DNA of 64,000 bases from Rhodococcus opacus (lineage in GTDB: Bacteria; Actinomycetota; Actinomycetes; Mycobacteriales; Mycobacteriaceae): positions 1 to 64,000 of the forward strand of contig NZ_JAAXPA010000036.1 in NCBI RefSeq assembly GCF_012396235.1. The letters run 5' to 3'. Under the pieces are notes generated by a model, which saw nothing but the letters and a program-made list of their open reading frames with translations, made no database searches and had not been told where the DNA came from. Of the stretch, positions 25,676 to 33,916 are shown one piece after another. Position 1 is the first letter of the stretch. The number at the start of each line of letters is the position of its first letter. Made by a program: the position numbers and the translations under genes.

Positions 25676-27162
25676 GAAGTACTCCAATGCATGAAGACGT
25701 GGGGGCCGATGCCCGGGATGTCGAACTCCGGGCCCAGAATCCGGAAGCCCTGCTTGACGTAGAAGCCGGCGGCGGTGGTGCGGGCGTTGCACCAGACCGC
25801 GTCGGCGCCGGCCAGCGCGGCGTTCGTGAGTACGGTGCGCAGGAGTGTGGTCCCCGCACCGGTACCGCGAACCTCCTCGAGGGTGGCCATACCGCGGAGG
25901 CGCCAACCCCGGCCGGGGAGAAGACCCGGCACGGCGTGCGCTTCGGGTGGATCCTCGTGATACAGCGAGGCCACGCCGATCGGGCGCCCCGCGACGAGTG
26001 TGGCGAAGTGCCGGGTGCCGACGTGCGCGTCCTCGGGGTAGACGCAGGTCTCGGCCGGTTGACCGGGCCGGAGCACGGTATGGCGGATCGGTCGCACGTC
26101 GGCGGCGGACACCGGCCGAACCCGCCAGCCGTGGGCGGCCGGATCGGGAAGGTAACCGGAACCGGGACGATCCGGCAGGGTGACGCGGCCGGCGCCATCG
26201 ACTGTCAGTCCGCGGCCGGTGTTCACCGCGAGAAGATCGACTGCGTCGACATCCAGGTGGTCGGCCAATCCCCCGAGGTGGGCCGTGGCCGACACCCCGG
26301 CCGCGGATTCGGGCATGCAGCCCAGCATGGTGAGCAGACCCCGTTCACGGGCTCGGCGCAGCAGCGCGAGGGACGGGGTGATTCCCCCGGCCTTCATCGG
26401 TTTGACGTTGATTCCGTCGAACGCGCCGGTGCAGGCGTCCAGGTCCTGCGGCGACGCGATGCTCTCGTCCGCGATCACCGGGATCGGGCTGCGCTCCTTC
26501 AGGATCCGGGCGTCGCGCCACGCCGAGCGCGGAAACGGCTGCTCGATCAGCTGCACGCCGAGTTCCTGCAGGCCGGGCAGGACGGGGAGCAGTCGGGACA
26601 GCTCCCAGCCGCAGTTGCCGTCCACGTAGAACGGTGCGGTCGTGTGGCAGCGGAGTTCCTTGACGACGGCGAGGTCTCCCGGGTCGGCGAGCTTGATCTT
26701 GTACGCCGACCATCCGGGCCGCTCGCGGAGTTTGCGGACCATCACCTCGGTCTCGTCGAGCCCGATACTGAAGCTGGAGCGCAACTCCCGCGGGCGTTCC
26801 AGCCCGAGAGACTGCCACAGCGGCACACCGAGTAGCCGTGCCCGCAGGTCGTGCACCGCGGTGTCGAGGGCGGCGAGGACGAACGGCGAATCGGGCAGCT
26901 CCGCGGACAGCGCTCGCCACACCGCGAACGGGTCGTCGGGACCGAGGTCGATCAGCAACGGCGCAATCCGCCGCAGGTCCGCGTGCATCCGGTCCAGGCC
27001 CGAATTGTAGTGGTCGGTCATGAACGCGGATGCCTCGCCGAACCCGGCGAGACCGTCCTGCTCCACCTCCACCACCAGTCCCCGCTGCACCGGAATCGCT
27101 TCTCTGGCGGAGCGCCACAGATGCCGTTGCGTCAAGCTGATCTCGTGCGCGGTGACCCTCAC
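25672..27162 (-). CDS. Enolase-superfamily epimerase fused to a GNAT acetyltransferase
   Basis: This protein of 496 residues joins two enzymes. Residues 1 to about 335 form an enolase-superfamily barrel of the muconate lactonising/dipeptide epimerase subgroup: the KxK pair Lys155/Lys157 in SAYKIKLAD, metal ligands Asp181 (YVDGN), Glu207 (LIEQPF) and Asp232 (ADES), and Lys254 in NVKPMKAGG. Residues from about 346 form a GNAT domain with the acetyl-CoA loop VRGTGAG and FYVKQGF near the end. Epimerisation or racemisation of an amino acid or dipeptide followed by N-acetylation is one reading. The GTG start overlaps the KamA-like stop. I know of no characterised fusion of this kind. Confidence 0.83.
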   Translation of the reverse strand: MRVTAHEISLTQRHLWRSAREAIPVQRGLVVEVEQDGLAGFGEASAFMTDHYNSGLDRMHADLRRIAPLLIDLGPDDPFAVWRALSAELPDSPFVLAALDTAVHDLRARLLGVPLWQSLGLERPRELRSSFSIGLDETEVMVRKLRERPGWSAYKIKLADPGDLAVVKELRCHTTAPFYVDGNCGWELSRLLPVLPGLQELGVQLIEQPFPRSAWRDARILKERSPIPVIADESIASPQDLDACTGAFDGINVKPMKAGGITPSLALLRRARERGLLTMLGCMPESAAGVSATAHLGGLADHLDVDAVDLLAVNTGRGLTVDGAGRVTLPDRPGSGYLPDPAAHGWRVRPVSAADVRPIRHTVLRPGQPAETCVYPEDAHVGTRHFATLVAGRPIGVASLYHEDPPEAHAVPGLLPGRGWRLRGMATLEEVRGTGAGTTLLRTVLTNAALAGADAVWCNARTTAAGFYVKQGFRILGPEFDIPGIGPHVFMHWSTS

Positions 27163-28481
27163 GTGGTGCCTCCGACACCGAAGAATTCGCGGTCGCGCGG
27201 GCCGTGCGGGCGGAGGTCGTCCCACCACTGCGCGTGCTCGTCGAACTTCGCGAAGAACGGCTTGCCCACCAGATCCGGCCGGCGTGCCTGCAGGAACCGC
27301 AGCGCGAACGCACGTCCGCCGTCGAGATCGACGACGCCGTCGACCACGACCTTCCCCGGCGACGCCGACATCACCGGTCCCCGCGCGGTCCGCCCGAGTC
27401 CGGAGACCCGTTGCAGCGCTTCGCGGTAGATGTCGACCGCTCGCGCCAGTGGCAGACCGAAATACGGTCGCGCACCGGTGTCCCGCTCGACGAACATGTA
27501 GTACGGCACGACCCGGTTGCGGACCTGCGCCTGCCAGAGGTCGGCCCACGTGCGCGGGTCGTCGTTGACGTGACGCACCACCGGGGCCTGAGCGCGGAGC
27601 ACCGCGCCGGTCGACGCCAACCGGGCCAGCGCCGTCCGGGCGGCATCGGTCTGCAGTTCCGCGACGTGCGACAGGTGCAGCATCATCGCGACGTGCTTGC
27701 CGGCGGCGGTCAGCCGCTCGAGCAACCGCAGCAGGTCGTCGGCTTCCGGCCCGGCCAACAGCCGGTACGGCCAGAACGAGACGGCCTTCGTGCCGATCCG
27801 GATCGTTTCGACATGGTCCCGCCCCGGTTCGAGCAGCGGCTCCAGATAGGAGGCCAGCAACTCGGTCCGCATGACCAGCGGGTCGCCGCCGGTCAACAGC
27901 ACGTCGGTGATGCCGGGGTGCAGGTCGAGGTACCGGGTCATCGCCTCCGGCCCGGACATGGCCATCTTCAGGTCCGGGGTGTCCACGAACTGCGCCCAGC
28001 GGAAGCAGTAGCCGCAATAGCTGTGGCAGGTCTGCCCCTGGCGGGGGAACACCAGCAGGGTCTCGGCGTACTTGTGCTGCATGCCCGAACCGTCGATGTC
28101 GTCGTGCTGCGGAACGTTCATGCTCAGCTGGTCACCGGGATGAGGGTTCAGTGCGGCGCGGACCGTGTCGACGGCCTGCCGGACGGTGCCCCGATCTCCC
28201 TGTGCCACGGCCTGTTCGATCAGCGCGAAGTGCTCGGGCTCGAGCATGTCGCGGTGTGGGAAGGTCAGCCGGTAGATCGGGTCGTCCGGCGCACGGCCCC
28301 AGTCGATCAGTTCGTCGACGACGTAGCTGCTGACCTTGAACGGCAGCACTTGGGACACCACGTGTGCCTCGTGCCCCAGGATCGGGTCGCCGGTTCGCTC
28401 GGCGACGAGCTTGCGGAGCCGGTCGCCGCTGATCGATCGCGGAGCGAGGGCTGTGCGGGTGTCGAGATCGAGCAGGGTCAT
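27159..28481 (-). CDS. KamA-like radical SAM amino-acid 2,3-aminomutase
   Basis: This is a radical SAM protein of 440 residues in the lysine 2,3-aminomutase family. The cluster motif CxxxCxxC is Cys152, Cys156 and Cys159 (TCHSYCGYC), preceded by the family block KYAETLLVFPRQGQ and followed by LLTGGDPLV. Such enzymes use PLP and SAM to move the alpha-amino group to the beta carbon. In lysine mutase a late Asp (in VVDAPGGGG) binds the substrate side chain. Here the aligned stretch is GPVMSASPGKV with Ser at that point, so lysine may not be the substrate. EpmB also lacks that Asp, so this is not decisive. No EF-P modification genes are nearby. Confidence 0.86.
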   Translation of the reverse strand: MTLLDLDTRTALAPRSISGDRLRKLVAERTGDPILGHEAHVVSQVLPFKVSSYVVDELIDWGRAPDDPIYRLTFPHRDMLEPEHFALIEQAVAQGDRGTVRQAVDTVRAALNPHPGDQLSMNVPQHDDIDGSGMQHKYAETLLVFPRQGQTCHSYCGYCFRWAQFVDTPDLKMAMSGPEAMTRYLDLHPGITDVLLTGGDPLVMRTELLASYLEPLLEPGRDHVETIRIGTKAVSFWPYRLLAGPEADDLLRLLERLTAAGKHVAMMLHLSHVAELQTDAARTALARLASTGAVLRAQAPVVRHVNDDPRTWADLWQAQVRNRVVPYYMFVERDTGARPYFGLPLARAVDIYREALQRVSGLGRTARGPVMSASPGKVVVDGVVDLDGGRAFALRFLQARRPDLVGKPFFAKFDEHAQWWDDLRPHGPRDREFFGVGGTT

Positions 28482-29488
28482 TTGTCCGTCACCGCCAAGC
28501 CCCAGTCGAAGTCGACCTCGCCCAGAACATTCATGTCCGACATCAGCGAATACAGACCGCTGTAGTCGCGCACGAGCCGCGAACCGGATTTCTCGGCCCG
28601 CACGTCGGCGAGCATCTTCTCCCATCCGGTGACCTTCTCGATGCGGAAGATCGCTTCCCACGTCGAGTAGTCCGTGGCGACGAACGCTTCCAGTCCGGCG
28701 ACCAGCATGTCCAGGAAGAAGCGGCGTTTGACGGGGTCCAGCACGTCGTACACCAGCTTCGCCATCTCGTCGGAAATGGATGCGTGGCAGTACTCGTCCC
28801 GGTTGTGCAGCTTCGCGGTGGTGGAGTTGACCACCTGGATGTCGTGATCGTCGGCGAGCAGATCGAGATACGCGTTGATCGAGATCTCGGACACCGTGGC
28901 GAAGGCCAGCGTGGTCAGGCTGCGCTGCCAGCGTTCGGCGGCATGGGCGCGCAGCCGACGGTGGGCCCGCGAGGTGTGGGATTCGGGTAAGGCGCTGTCG
29001 GGGAACGGGTTCCCCCGTTTGCGTCTGGTCAGCGCGCTCGCGTTGATGTGCATCAGGGTGTGGTACTGCTCGTCGACCATGGCCTGGGCGAGTGCGATAT
29101 CCATGTCCTGGCCGCCGAGACCCGGGAACTCCCCGTCCATCACGAGCGCGAACGCCGGGTTGGCGACGCGTTGCTCGGCGAGCACCGTGTGCCGGTTGTA
29201 CGCGATCCAGGCCCAGCTCAGCAGCCGCGACCGAAGCGCGTCGGGCATCGCCTGCCACGTCGGATGGTCGCGGAACGGCACGATTGCCTCGGGGTAGTCG
29301 GCCCGGCCGGCGTCGAACAACTCGTCGAGGTCGGGCTCGTCGCGCTTCACCGTCGACCGTCGGTGCCAATTGCCGGCGAGGCGGCTGATGACGGCGTTCT
29401 CGGCTTCGTCGGCGGGGTCGAACGACGGCAGTCCGGGGAGGTGGACCAGCCCGTCGGCGTCGGAGCACTGCAGGTCGTCGATGATCAT
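28478..29488 (-). CDS. AurF-type di-iron N-oxygenase
   Basis: This protein of 336 residues is a member of the AurF/CmlI di-iron N-oxygenase family, which convert amines to hydroxylamine, nitroso or nitro groups. All seven iron ligands are present with near-constant spacing to AurF: Glu105 (AEQRV), Glu140 and His143 (VDEQYHT), Glu201 (TVSEISIN), His228, Glu232 and His235 (HNRDEYCHA). It is cytoplasmic and needs an electron donor that is not encoded nearby. It is placed between the TauD-like oxygenase and the aminomutase and overlaps both by 4 bases. N-oxygenation of a free amine of the product is the expected role. Characterised relatives act mostly on arylamines, so an aliphatic substrate would be new. 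Confidence 0.88.
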   Translation of the reverse strand: MIIDDLQCSDADGLVHLPGLPSFDPADEAENAVISRLAGNWHRRSTVKRDEPDLDELFDAGRADYPEAIVPFRDHPTWQAMPDALRSRLLSWAWIAYNRHTVLAEQRVANPAFALVMDGEFPGLGGQDMDIALAQAMVDEQYHTLMHINASALTRRKRGNPFPDSALPESHTSRAHRRLRAHAAERWQRSLTTLAFATVSEISINAYLDLLADDHDIQVVNSTTAKLHNRDEYCHASISDEMAKLVYDVLDPVKRRFFLDMLVAGLEAFVATDYSTWEAIFRIEKVTGWEKMLADVRAEKSGSRLVRDYSGLYSLMSDMNVLGEVDFDWGLAVTDK

Positions 29489-30243
29489 GCGCGAGTCCGG
29501 TCGCCGGCCCAGAAACGAGTGAGGTGACGGGCGCGGTCGGCGTACTCTGAACGCGCGTGCAGCATGCGCTGGTTGTCCCAGATGAGCAGTGCATTCTCGT
29601 GGATCAGCACGCGGGTGCGCAGTTCGTGGAACAGGTCGCTGACGCGATGCGCCAACCTGCGACCGGCCCGGCCGAGCGGCAGCCGGGAGTCGTCGACGTC
29701 GGACTCGTGGTGCGGGTCGTAGTCGGCCGCGGTGAGCAGGTTGTAGCTGAAGCGCAGGGCGGTGCGGCCGGTGTCGTCCGCGCCCAGCATCGTGGTGCGT
29801 ACACCCCCGTCCGGGCCAGGGAAGGTCAGTTCGGCGTCCGTCATCAGGGTGACCTCGGCCGGTTCCAGGGCGTCGACGAGCCGCCGGATGTCGAGCAGAT
29901 CGGTGTGGCCGCCGCCGCAGCGTGCCTGCCGGTGGCAGAACAGCGCCAGGTACGCCGGGCTGGGATCCCAGCCGGGGGCCTCGGTGTGCGCCAGAATCGT
30001 GTTCGCGCTCTGCGAGTACGCCCGATGATCGTTGCCGGGGCGGTACGTCACCTCGTGGGTGAGCAGACCGTTGTATTGCGGGACCAGATCACCCAGCGAG
30101 CCAACCACTTCCGCTGCAGCGGTGCGGTCGGGTACGTCGTGGACGACGACGTAGCCGTCCTCCCCCAGCCGCTTCCGGTCGACACGGCCTTCCACCGTGT
30201 TCCCACCTACAGGCGCAGAAACGACATGACAATTCGGCGACAT
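29485..30243 (-). CDS. TauD/TfdA-family 2-oxoglutarate-dependent oxygenase
   Basis: This is a non-haem iron oxygenase of 252 residues and first gene of the eleven-gene operon. The facial triad is His86, Glu88 (ILAHTEAPG) and His229 (QRMLHARSEY), with Arg243 in ARHLTRFW likely to bind 2-oxoglutarate. A Glu rather than Asp in the HxE motif is typical of the clavaminate synthase/VioC group, which hydroxylate free amino acids. It would hydroxylate or desaturate an amino-acid precursor. An ATG at 30255 is in frame, but the bases GGAGGA that follow it form the ribosome site for ATG 30243, which I take as the start. Confidence 0.87.
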   Translation of the reverse strand: MSPNCHVVSAPVGGNTVEGRVDRKRLGEDGYVVVHDVPDRTAAAEVVGSLGDLVPQYNGLLTHEVTYRPGNDHRAYSQSANTILAHTEAPGWDPSPAYLALFCHRQARCGGGHTDLLDIRRLVDALEPAEVTLMTDAELTFPGPDGGVRTTMLGADDTGRTALRFSYNLLTAADYDPHHESDVDDSRLPLGRAGRRLAHRVSDLFHELRTRVLIHENALLIWDNQRMLHARSEYADRARHLTRFWAGDRTRA

Positions 30244-30261
30244 CCATTCCTCCATTCCGAA

Positions 30262-30275
30262 AACCCGACCGGGTT
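30262..30275. promoter_or_regulatory. Inverted repeat just upstream of the biosynthetic operon
   Basis: AACCCG and CGGGTT flank 2 bases, 19 bases upstream of the TauD-like start. It could be an operator or part of the leader. No regulator gene is encoded in the operon. Confidence 0.35.
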
Positions 30276-30431
30276 GCGTACCCGTGACTCCGGTCGATCG
30301 AGACCGGGATCGTCGTGATCGGTTTCAAGAATGTGGTCGTGCCGCCACGCACACCAGGCACCCTAGGGGAGCCAAAACGTCACCCGGAAAGAACGGCTGG
30401 GTGTGTAACGACGGAATACGGTCGGTTGTGC

Positions 30432-30449
30432 TGATGTGGCGCCTCATCA
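30432..30449. promoter_or_regulatory. 18-bp near-perfect palindrome in divergent gap
   Basis: TGATGTGGCGCCTCATCA is a dyad with a single mismatched pair. It lies in the 449-base gap (30244-30692) between the biosynthetic operon and the acyl-CoA dehydrogenase pair, about 190 and 240 bases from the two starts. The right part of the gap (30490-30570) is AT-richer and may hold a promoter. No gene is supported in the gap. Confidence 0.45.
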
Positions 30450-30692
30450 CCTCGACTGCGTTCTCGGTCCGACATCCGGCCACAGGCGTGAACGCTTTCA
30501 GGAACAAACAGATAGATAGGCAAATACAGTCAATACATCCAAAAGTGTGTCTTTGACGTAGTCGTTCAACGACCGTTAGATCGTACTCAGGTGCCGTCGC
30601 CGGCCCGGGACTGGTGACAGCTGCCGACTCGGGTTCCCGATCGTCGCACGCCGGTTCGTGCGGTGGCGTATCCAACCTTTGAAGGGAGAAGC

Positions 30693-31919
30693 ATGATTCA
30701 ACGTCCAGATCTCGAGGATTTCCGCACGCAGGCCCGCGAGTTCTTCGCGAGGGAGGTTCCCGCAGTCCTTCACGGCGTCGACGCGCCGGTGGATCGCGCG
30801 CGGGCAGTGCGCGGGGCGCTTCACCGTGCCGGCTTCTCAGGTGTCTCAATTCCCGAATCTGCCGGGGGAAGAGGCCTTTCCGCTGACCACGAGGACATCG
30901 TCACCGACGAAGCCACAACGCTCGCCGTGACTGCGGACCGACCTGCGTTCCTCGGCGTCAACGTCATCCTTCCCGCCCTCATTGATGTCGGAGCGGCCGA
31001 ACTCGTGGCCGAGGTCGGCCCTCGCATTCTGAGTGCGGACGCCATCGCCTGTCAGTTGTTCTCCGAACCTGATGCAGGTTCCGATCTAGCCGGGGTGATG
31101 ACGCGCGCAACCGAAGTCGACGGCGGGTGGCGCGTACAGGGCCAGAAGGTCTGGACCTCATACGCGCATCTGGCCGACTTCGGTCTTGCGCTGGTCCGCA
31201 CCGACCCCGAGGCACCGAAACACTCGGGGTTGACGATGTTGCTGATTGATATGAACGCACCGGGGGTCACAGTCAGACCCATCAAGCAGATGACCGGCGA
31301 CGGCGAGTTCAACGAGGTATTCCTCGACAACGTCTTCGTTCGGGCGGATCGGCTCGTCGGCACCGTCGGCGGAGGATGGAAGGTGGCCGGCACTGTACTC
31401 GGGCACGAACGGCTGGCGATATCGCGAAGCGGTGGAGTCGGGGTTCGCAACCCGATTTCGGTCCGAGCACTCGTCGACCTGGTTACCAGACACGACACCA
31501 TCTCCGTGCCCGACGTGCAGAGTTCCCTTCTCGACGCCTGGATGGGGGAACGCACAGCCGCCATTCTGTCGCGTCAAACAACAGTACAAGCCCGTTCAGG
31601 ACTGCCGCTGGGTCCGGAAACATCCCTCGGAAAGATGCATCGAACTCGCAACGCCTTCAGGAACGCGCGCTTGGCCACCGAATTCGGTCTGCCTTGTGGT
31701 GGCGCGTGGATCGGTGACGAGTACGCAGGAACCGCTTACGAAATCCTCAATTCGCCGGGGATGGCGTTCGGTGGCGGCACCGATGACATACAACGGAACA
31801 TCGTCGCCGAACGCATTCTCGGGCTTCCTCGCGAGCAGGCGGTCGACCCCCGAGACCGACGAACTGCGGTCGGGCATCAATCATCCTCGCAATCAACAGG
31901 AAAGGCAGGAGAGCAGTGA
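30693..31919 (+). CDS. Acyl-CoA dehydrogenase, first of a second pair
   Basis: This is an acyl-CoA dehydrogenase of 408 residues. The FAD/substrate block FSEPDAGSDLAGVMTRATEV is near residue 125, followed by VQGQKVWTSYAHLADF, and the C-terminal block is GMAFGGGTDDIQRNIVAERI, with Gly at the medium-chain catalytic Glu position. GAAGGGAGAAGC precedes ATG 30693; an earlier in-frame GTG lacks a signal. Its stop overlaps the GTG start of another family member, repeating the arrangement at 12901-15077, so an alpha2-beta2 enzyme is likely. It probably acts on a bulky acyl-CoA. Confidence 0.87.
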   Translation: MIQRPDLEDFRTQAREFFAREVPAVLHGVDAPVDRARAVRGALHRAGFSGVSIPESAGGRGLSADHEDIVTDEATTLAVTADRPAFLGVNVILPALIDVGAAELVAEVGPRILSADAIACQLFSEPDAGSDLAGVMTRATEVDGGWRVQGQKVWTSYAHLADFGLALVRTDPEAPKHSGLTMLLIDMNAPGVTVRPIKQMTGDGEFNEVFLDNVFVRADRLVGTVGGGWKVAGTVLGHERLAISRSGGVGVRNPISVRALVDLVTRHDTISVPDVQSSLLDAWMGERTAAILSRQTTVQARSGLPLGPETSLGKMHRTRNAFRNARLATEFGLPCGGAWIGDEYAGTAYEILNSPGMAFGGGTDDIQRNIVAERILGLPREQAVDPRDRRTAVGHQSSSQSTGKAGEQ

Positions 31920-33046
31920 CGACATCCCCGTTCATGCAACAGACACCGGAGCGTACCGAACTCGCAGGTGCAATCCGGCGGCTCCTCGACCAGCATGTGT
32001 CGTCGCGTAGCGAGGACGACACCGGCTCCGCAGACGGATTCGATCGCCGCATCTGGCAGCTCCTCGCCGAAAGTATCGGCGTACCGGCAATGGCGATTCC
32101 CGAGGATGTCGGCGGAGTGGGCTTCGGCTTCTCCGACCTGCTTCCGGTATTCGAGGAAGCTGGTCGCGTACTCTACGGTTCACCCTTGCTGAGTTCGGTC
32201 GGCCTCGCCACACCGTTGATACGCCTTGCCGCAGATGCCGGCACCGCGACAAGGTTGCTTCCCGACCTTGCTTCGGGAGCCTCGACGGCTGCGGTCGCCT
32301 GGTTGGAAAATCCGACGGATCGGTCGAGCCGCGGTGTCCACGCGCGCATCGCAGGAAGCAAGCAATTCGCCCTGTCGGGGCACACAACACACGTAATAGA
32401 CGGATACAGCGCCGACATCCTCCTCGTCCTTGCTCGTCTCGGTGAACAGACAGCGATTTTCGTCGTCGAAGGCACTGCGCCAGGGCTTCTCCGTTCACCG
32501 ATGGACACCATCGACCTCTCGCGTAGTCAGGCGTCACTGACCTTTGACGTGGTGCCCGCCGTGTTGCTCGGCGAGGCCCAAGGAGGGATGGAGGCTCTGG
32601 GACGCGCGCAGGACTACGCCGCTCTGGCCCTCGCAGCGGAGTCCACCGGCGCTGCCCGCCGCTGCCTCGAATCGGCCGTCGAGTATGCCAAAAGCCGCCG
32701 TCAGTTCGGGCAGCCGATCGGAGCCTTCCAGGCGGTCAAGCACCGGTGCGCCGAGATGTGGGCCTCAGTCGAAACAGCGGCTGCCCTGGTCGGGGAAGCG
32801 TCCCGGGCGCTCGAGACACACGGCGTCCCCAGTCCGCTCGACACCACTCACGCGTTGATCGCAGCGGTGGACGCCCTCGATTTCTGCGCGCAGGAGAGCA
32901 TGCGTGTTCACGGCGGAATCAGCTTTACGTGGGAGCACTCCGCTCATCGTTACTACCGCCGCGCGCGGAGTGTCCAAACCCTCCTCGGCCCGATGAGTCG
33001 CCATCGCGAGCGACTGACAGCTCTTTCCGGCATCCACCCGAATTGA
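31916..33046 (+). CDS. Acyl-CoA dehydrogenase, second of a second pair
   Basis: This acyl-CoA dehydrogenase-family protein of 376 residues has a GTG start overlapping the preceding stop. The late helices are clear: AKSRRQFGQPIGAFQAVKHR and QESMRVHGGISFTWEHSAHR, which end in the RRARS segment used for subunit contact. The usual FAD motif with TEPxxGSD is replaced by a weak counterpart (WLENPTDRSSRG), as in the second subunit of heteromeric dehydrogenases. It converges on the small membrane-protein genes at 33174 with a 127-base gap. Confidence 0.84.
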   Translation: MTTSPFMQQTPERTELAGAIRRLLDQHVSSRSEDDTGSADGFDRRIWQLLAESIGVPAMAIPEDVGGVGFGFSDLLPVFEEAGRVLYGSPLLSSVGLATPLIRLAADAGTATRLLPDLASGASTAAVAWLENPTDRSSRGVHARIAGSKQFALSGHTTHVIDGYSADILLVLARLGEQTAIFVVEGTAPGLLRSPMDTIDLSRSQASLTFDVVPAVLLGEAQGGMEALGRAQDYAALALAAESTGAARRCLESAVEYAKSRRQFGQPIGAFQAVKHRCAEMWASVETAAALVGEASRALETHGVPSPLDTTHALIAAVDALDFCAQESMRVHGGISFTWEHSAHRYYRRARSVQTLLGPMSRHRERLTALSGIHPN

Positions 33047-33173
33047 CCTGCCCGGCGTCCCCAGGATCGGCCGCCAGATCCGACGCCCGTCATCGCCGAG
33101 ATCCGCGGTGGCGGCGCGTCCCTCGCGCTGCCCACAACCTACGATTCGCCGACCGACGGGGGTCGCCCGGACA

Positions 33174-33500
33174 TCAATCGAATCGGACCAGGGATTCGCC
33201 GCCGATGGCCAGCGAGAGCCCGACTATCGTGATCGCGATTATCGCGATGTACCGACCCGCTGCCGCATGCGCTTGGTCGGGGAGTTCTCTCCAGCGTCGC
33301 GTAGCCAGCACAGCGAGAACGATAGTGGACAACGCGAATCCGGCGACAGACAGGACGTCACGGCCTTGGAATTCTGGCGTGGCGATGGCGTGGTGAACAA
33401 GAATGCCGGTCGCAGCGGCGGCGGTCGAGGCGGTGCGACGCCACGCCAGGACCGTCCGCTCGACCTGCAGTCCCCTGTCATGTCCCGACGCCGTCGTCAC
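33174..33500 (-). CDS. DUF202 membrane protein (small)
   Basis: This protein of 108 residues has three predicted transmembrane helices and the DUF202 signature QVERTVLAWRRTASTAAAAT near the N-terminus. The GTG start at 33500 overlaps the preceding gene's stop by 4 bases. The biochemical role of DUF202 proteins is not firmly established. It is paired with a second DUF202 protein directly upstream and, unusually, lies at the tail of a CoA-transferase/MFS operon. Confidence 0.78.
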   Translation of the reverse strand: MTTASGHDRGLQVERTVLAWRRTASTAAAATGILVHHAIATPEFQGRDVLSVAGFALSTIVLAVLATRRWRELPDQAHAAAGRYIAIIAITIVGLSLAIGGESLVRFD

Positions 33501-33916
33501 GTCAGCATCCCCCACATGCAAAGGCTCGCAGCGAGGAGGACACCGCCGGCGAGAACTGGCATCAACCATGAATTCGGCAGTGGTTGCGCGCGACGCATGG
33601 CCTGTTGCACTCGGAACCAGTGCAGGAATGCACCGCCTCCGATCAATGCCGCGGTAGCAAGACAAGTCACGGCAAGTGGGCCGCGCAGAACGACTGGTTC
33701 GAGGGAGTCGATGAACTCACGAGCGGCGACGCCACCCGCGATGAGCGCCAGTGCGGTCCTCATCCATGCCAAGAACGTGCGTTCGTTGGCGAGAGTGAAC
33801 CGGTAGTCCGGTTCTTGGTCGGCGCTCAGAGAAGCCCGTGCCCTCGGCGTCCGACGCCGGAGGGCCGAATACGACAGCACCGACGAAGCTCGGCGGTGCT
33901 GCGGTGCTTCCGTCAT
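33497..33916 (-). CDS. YidH-like DUF202 membrane protein
   Basis: This protein of 139 residues has a cytoplasmic start, the DUF202 signature FTLANERTFLAWMRTALALI at about residues 40-59 and two more hydrophobic helices. It resembles E. coli YidH in layout, an inner-membrane protein of unknown role. ATG 33916 overlaps the CoA-transferase stop by 4 bases, and the frame continues upstream only inside that gene. The pairing with the DUF202 gene downstream is common, and the pair might form a hetero-oligomer. Confidence 0.78.
   Translation of the reverse strand: MTEAPQHRRASSVLSYSALRRRTPRARASLSADQEPDYRFTLANERTFLAWMRTALALIAGGVAAREFIDSLEPVVLRGPLAVTCLATAALIGGGAFLHWFRVQQAMRRAQPLPNSWLMPVLAGGVLLAASLCMWGMLT

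Noticed and set aside
27159..28481. EF-P beta-lysylation (EpmB) function for the KamA-like gene
   Set aside because: No EpmA or EF-P gene is near and the gene is embedded in a biosynthetic operon.
27159..29594. Very long minus-strand frame spanning the aminomutase and N-oxygenase genes
   Set aside because: The upstream portion is Arg/Pro-rich shadow of the N-oxygenase gene in another frame; the true aminomutase starts at 28481.
30414..30429. Resemblance to the TACCNACCGGTNGGTA operator in the gap before 30693
   Set aside because: Only one half matches; the other half is unrelated, so it does not extend the TetR regulon to this region.
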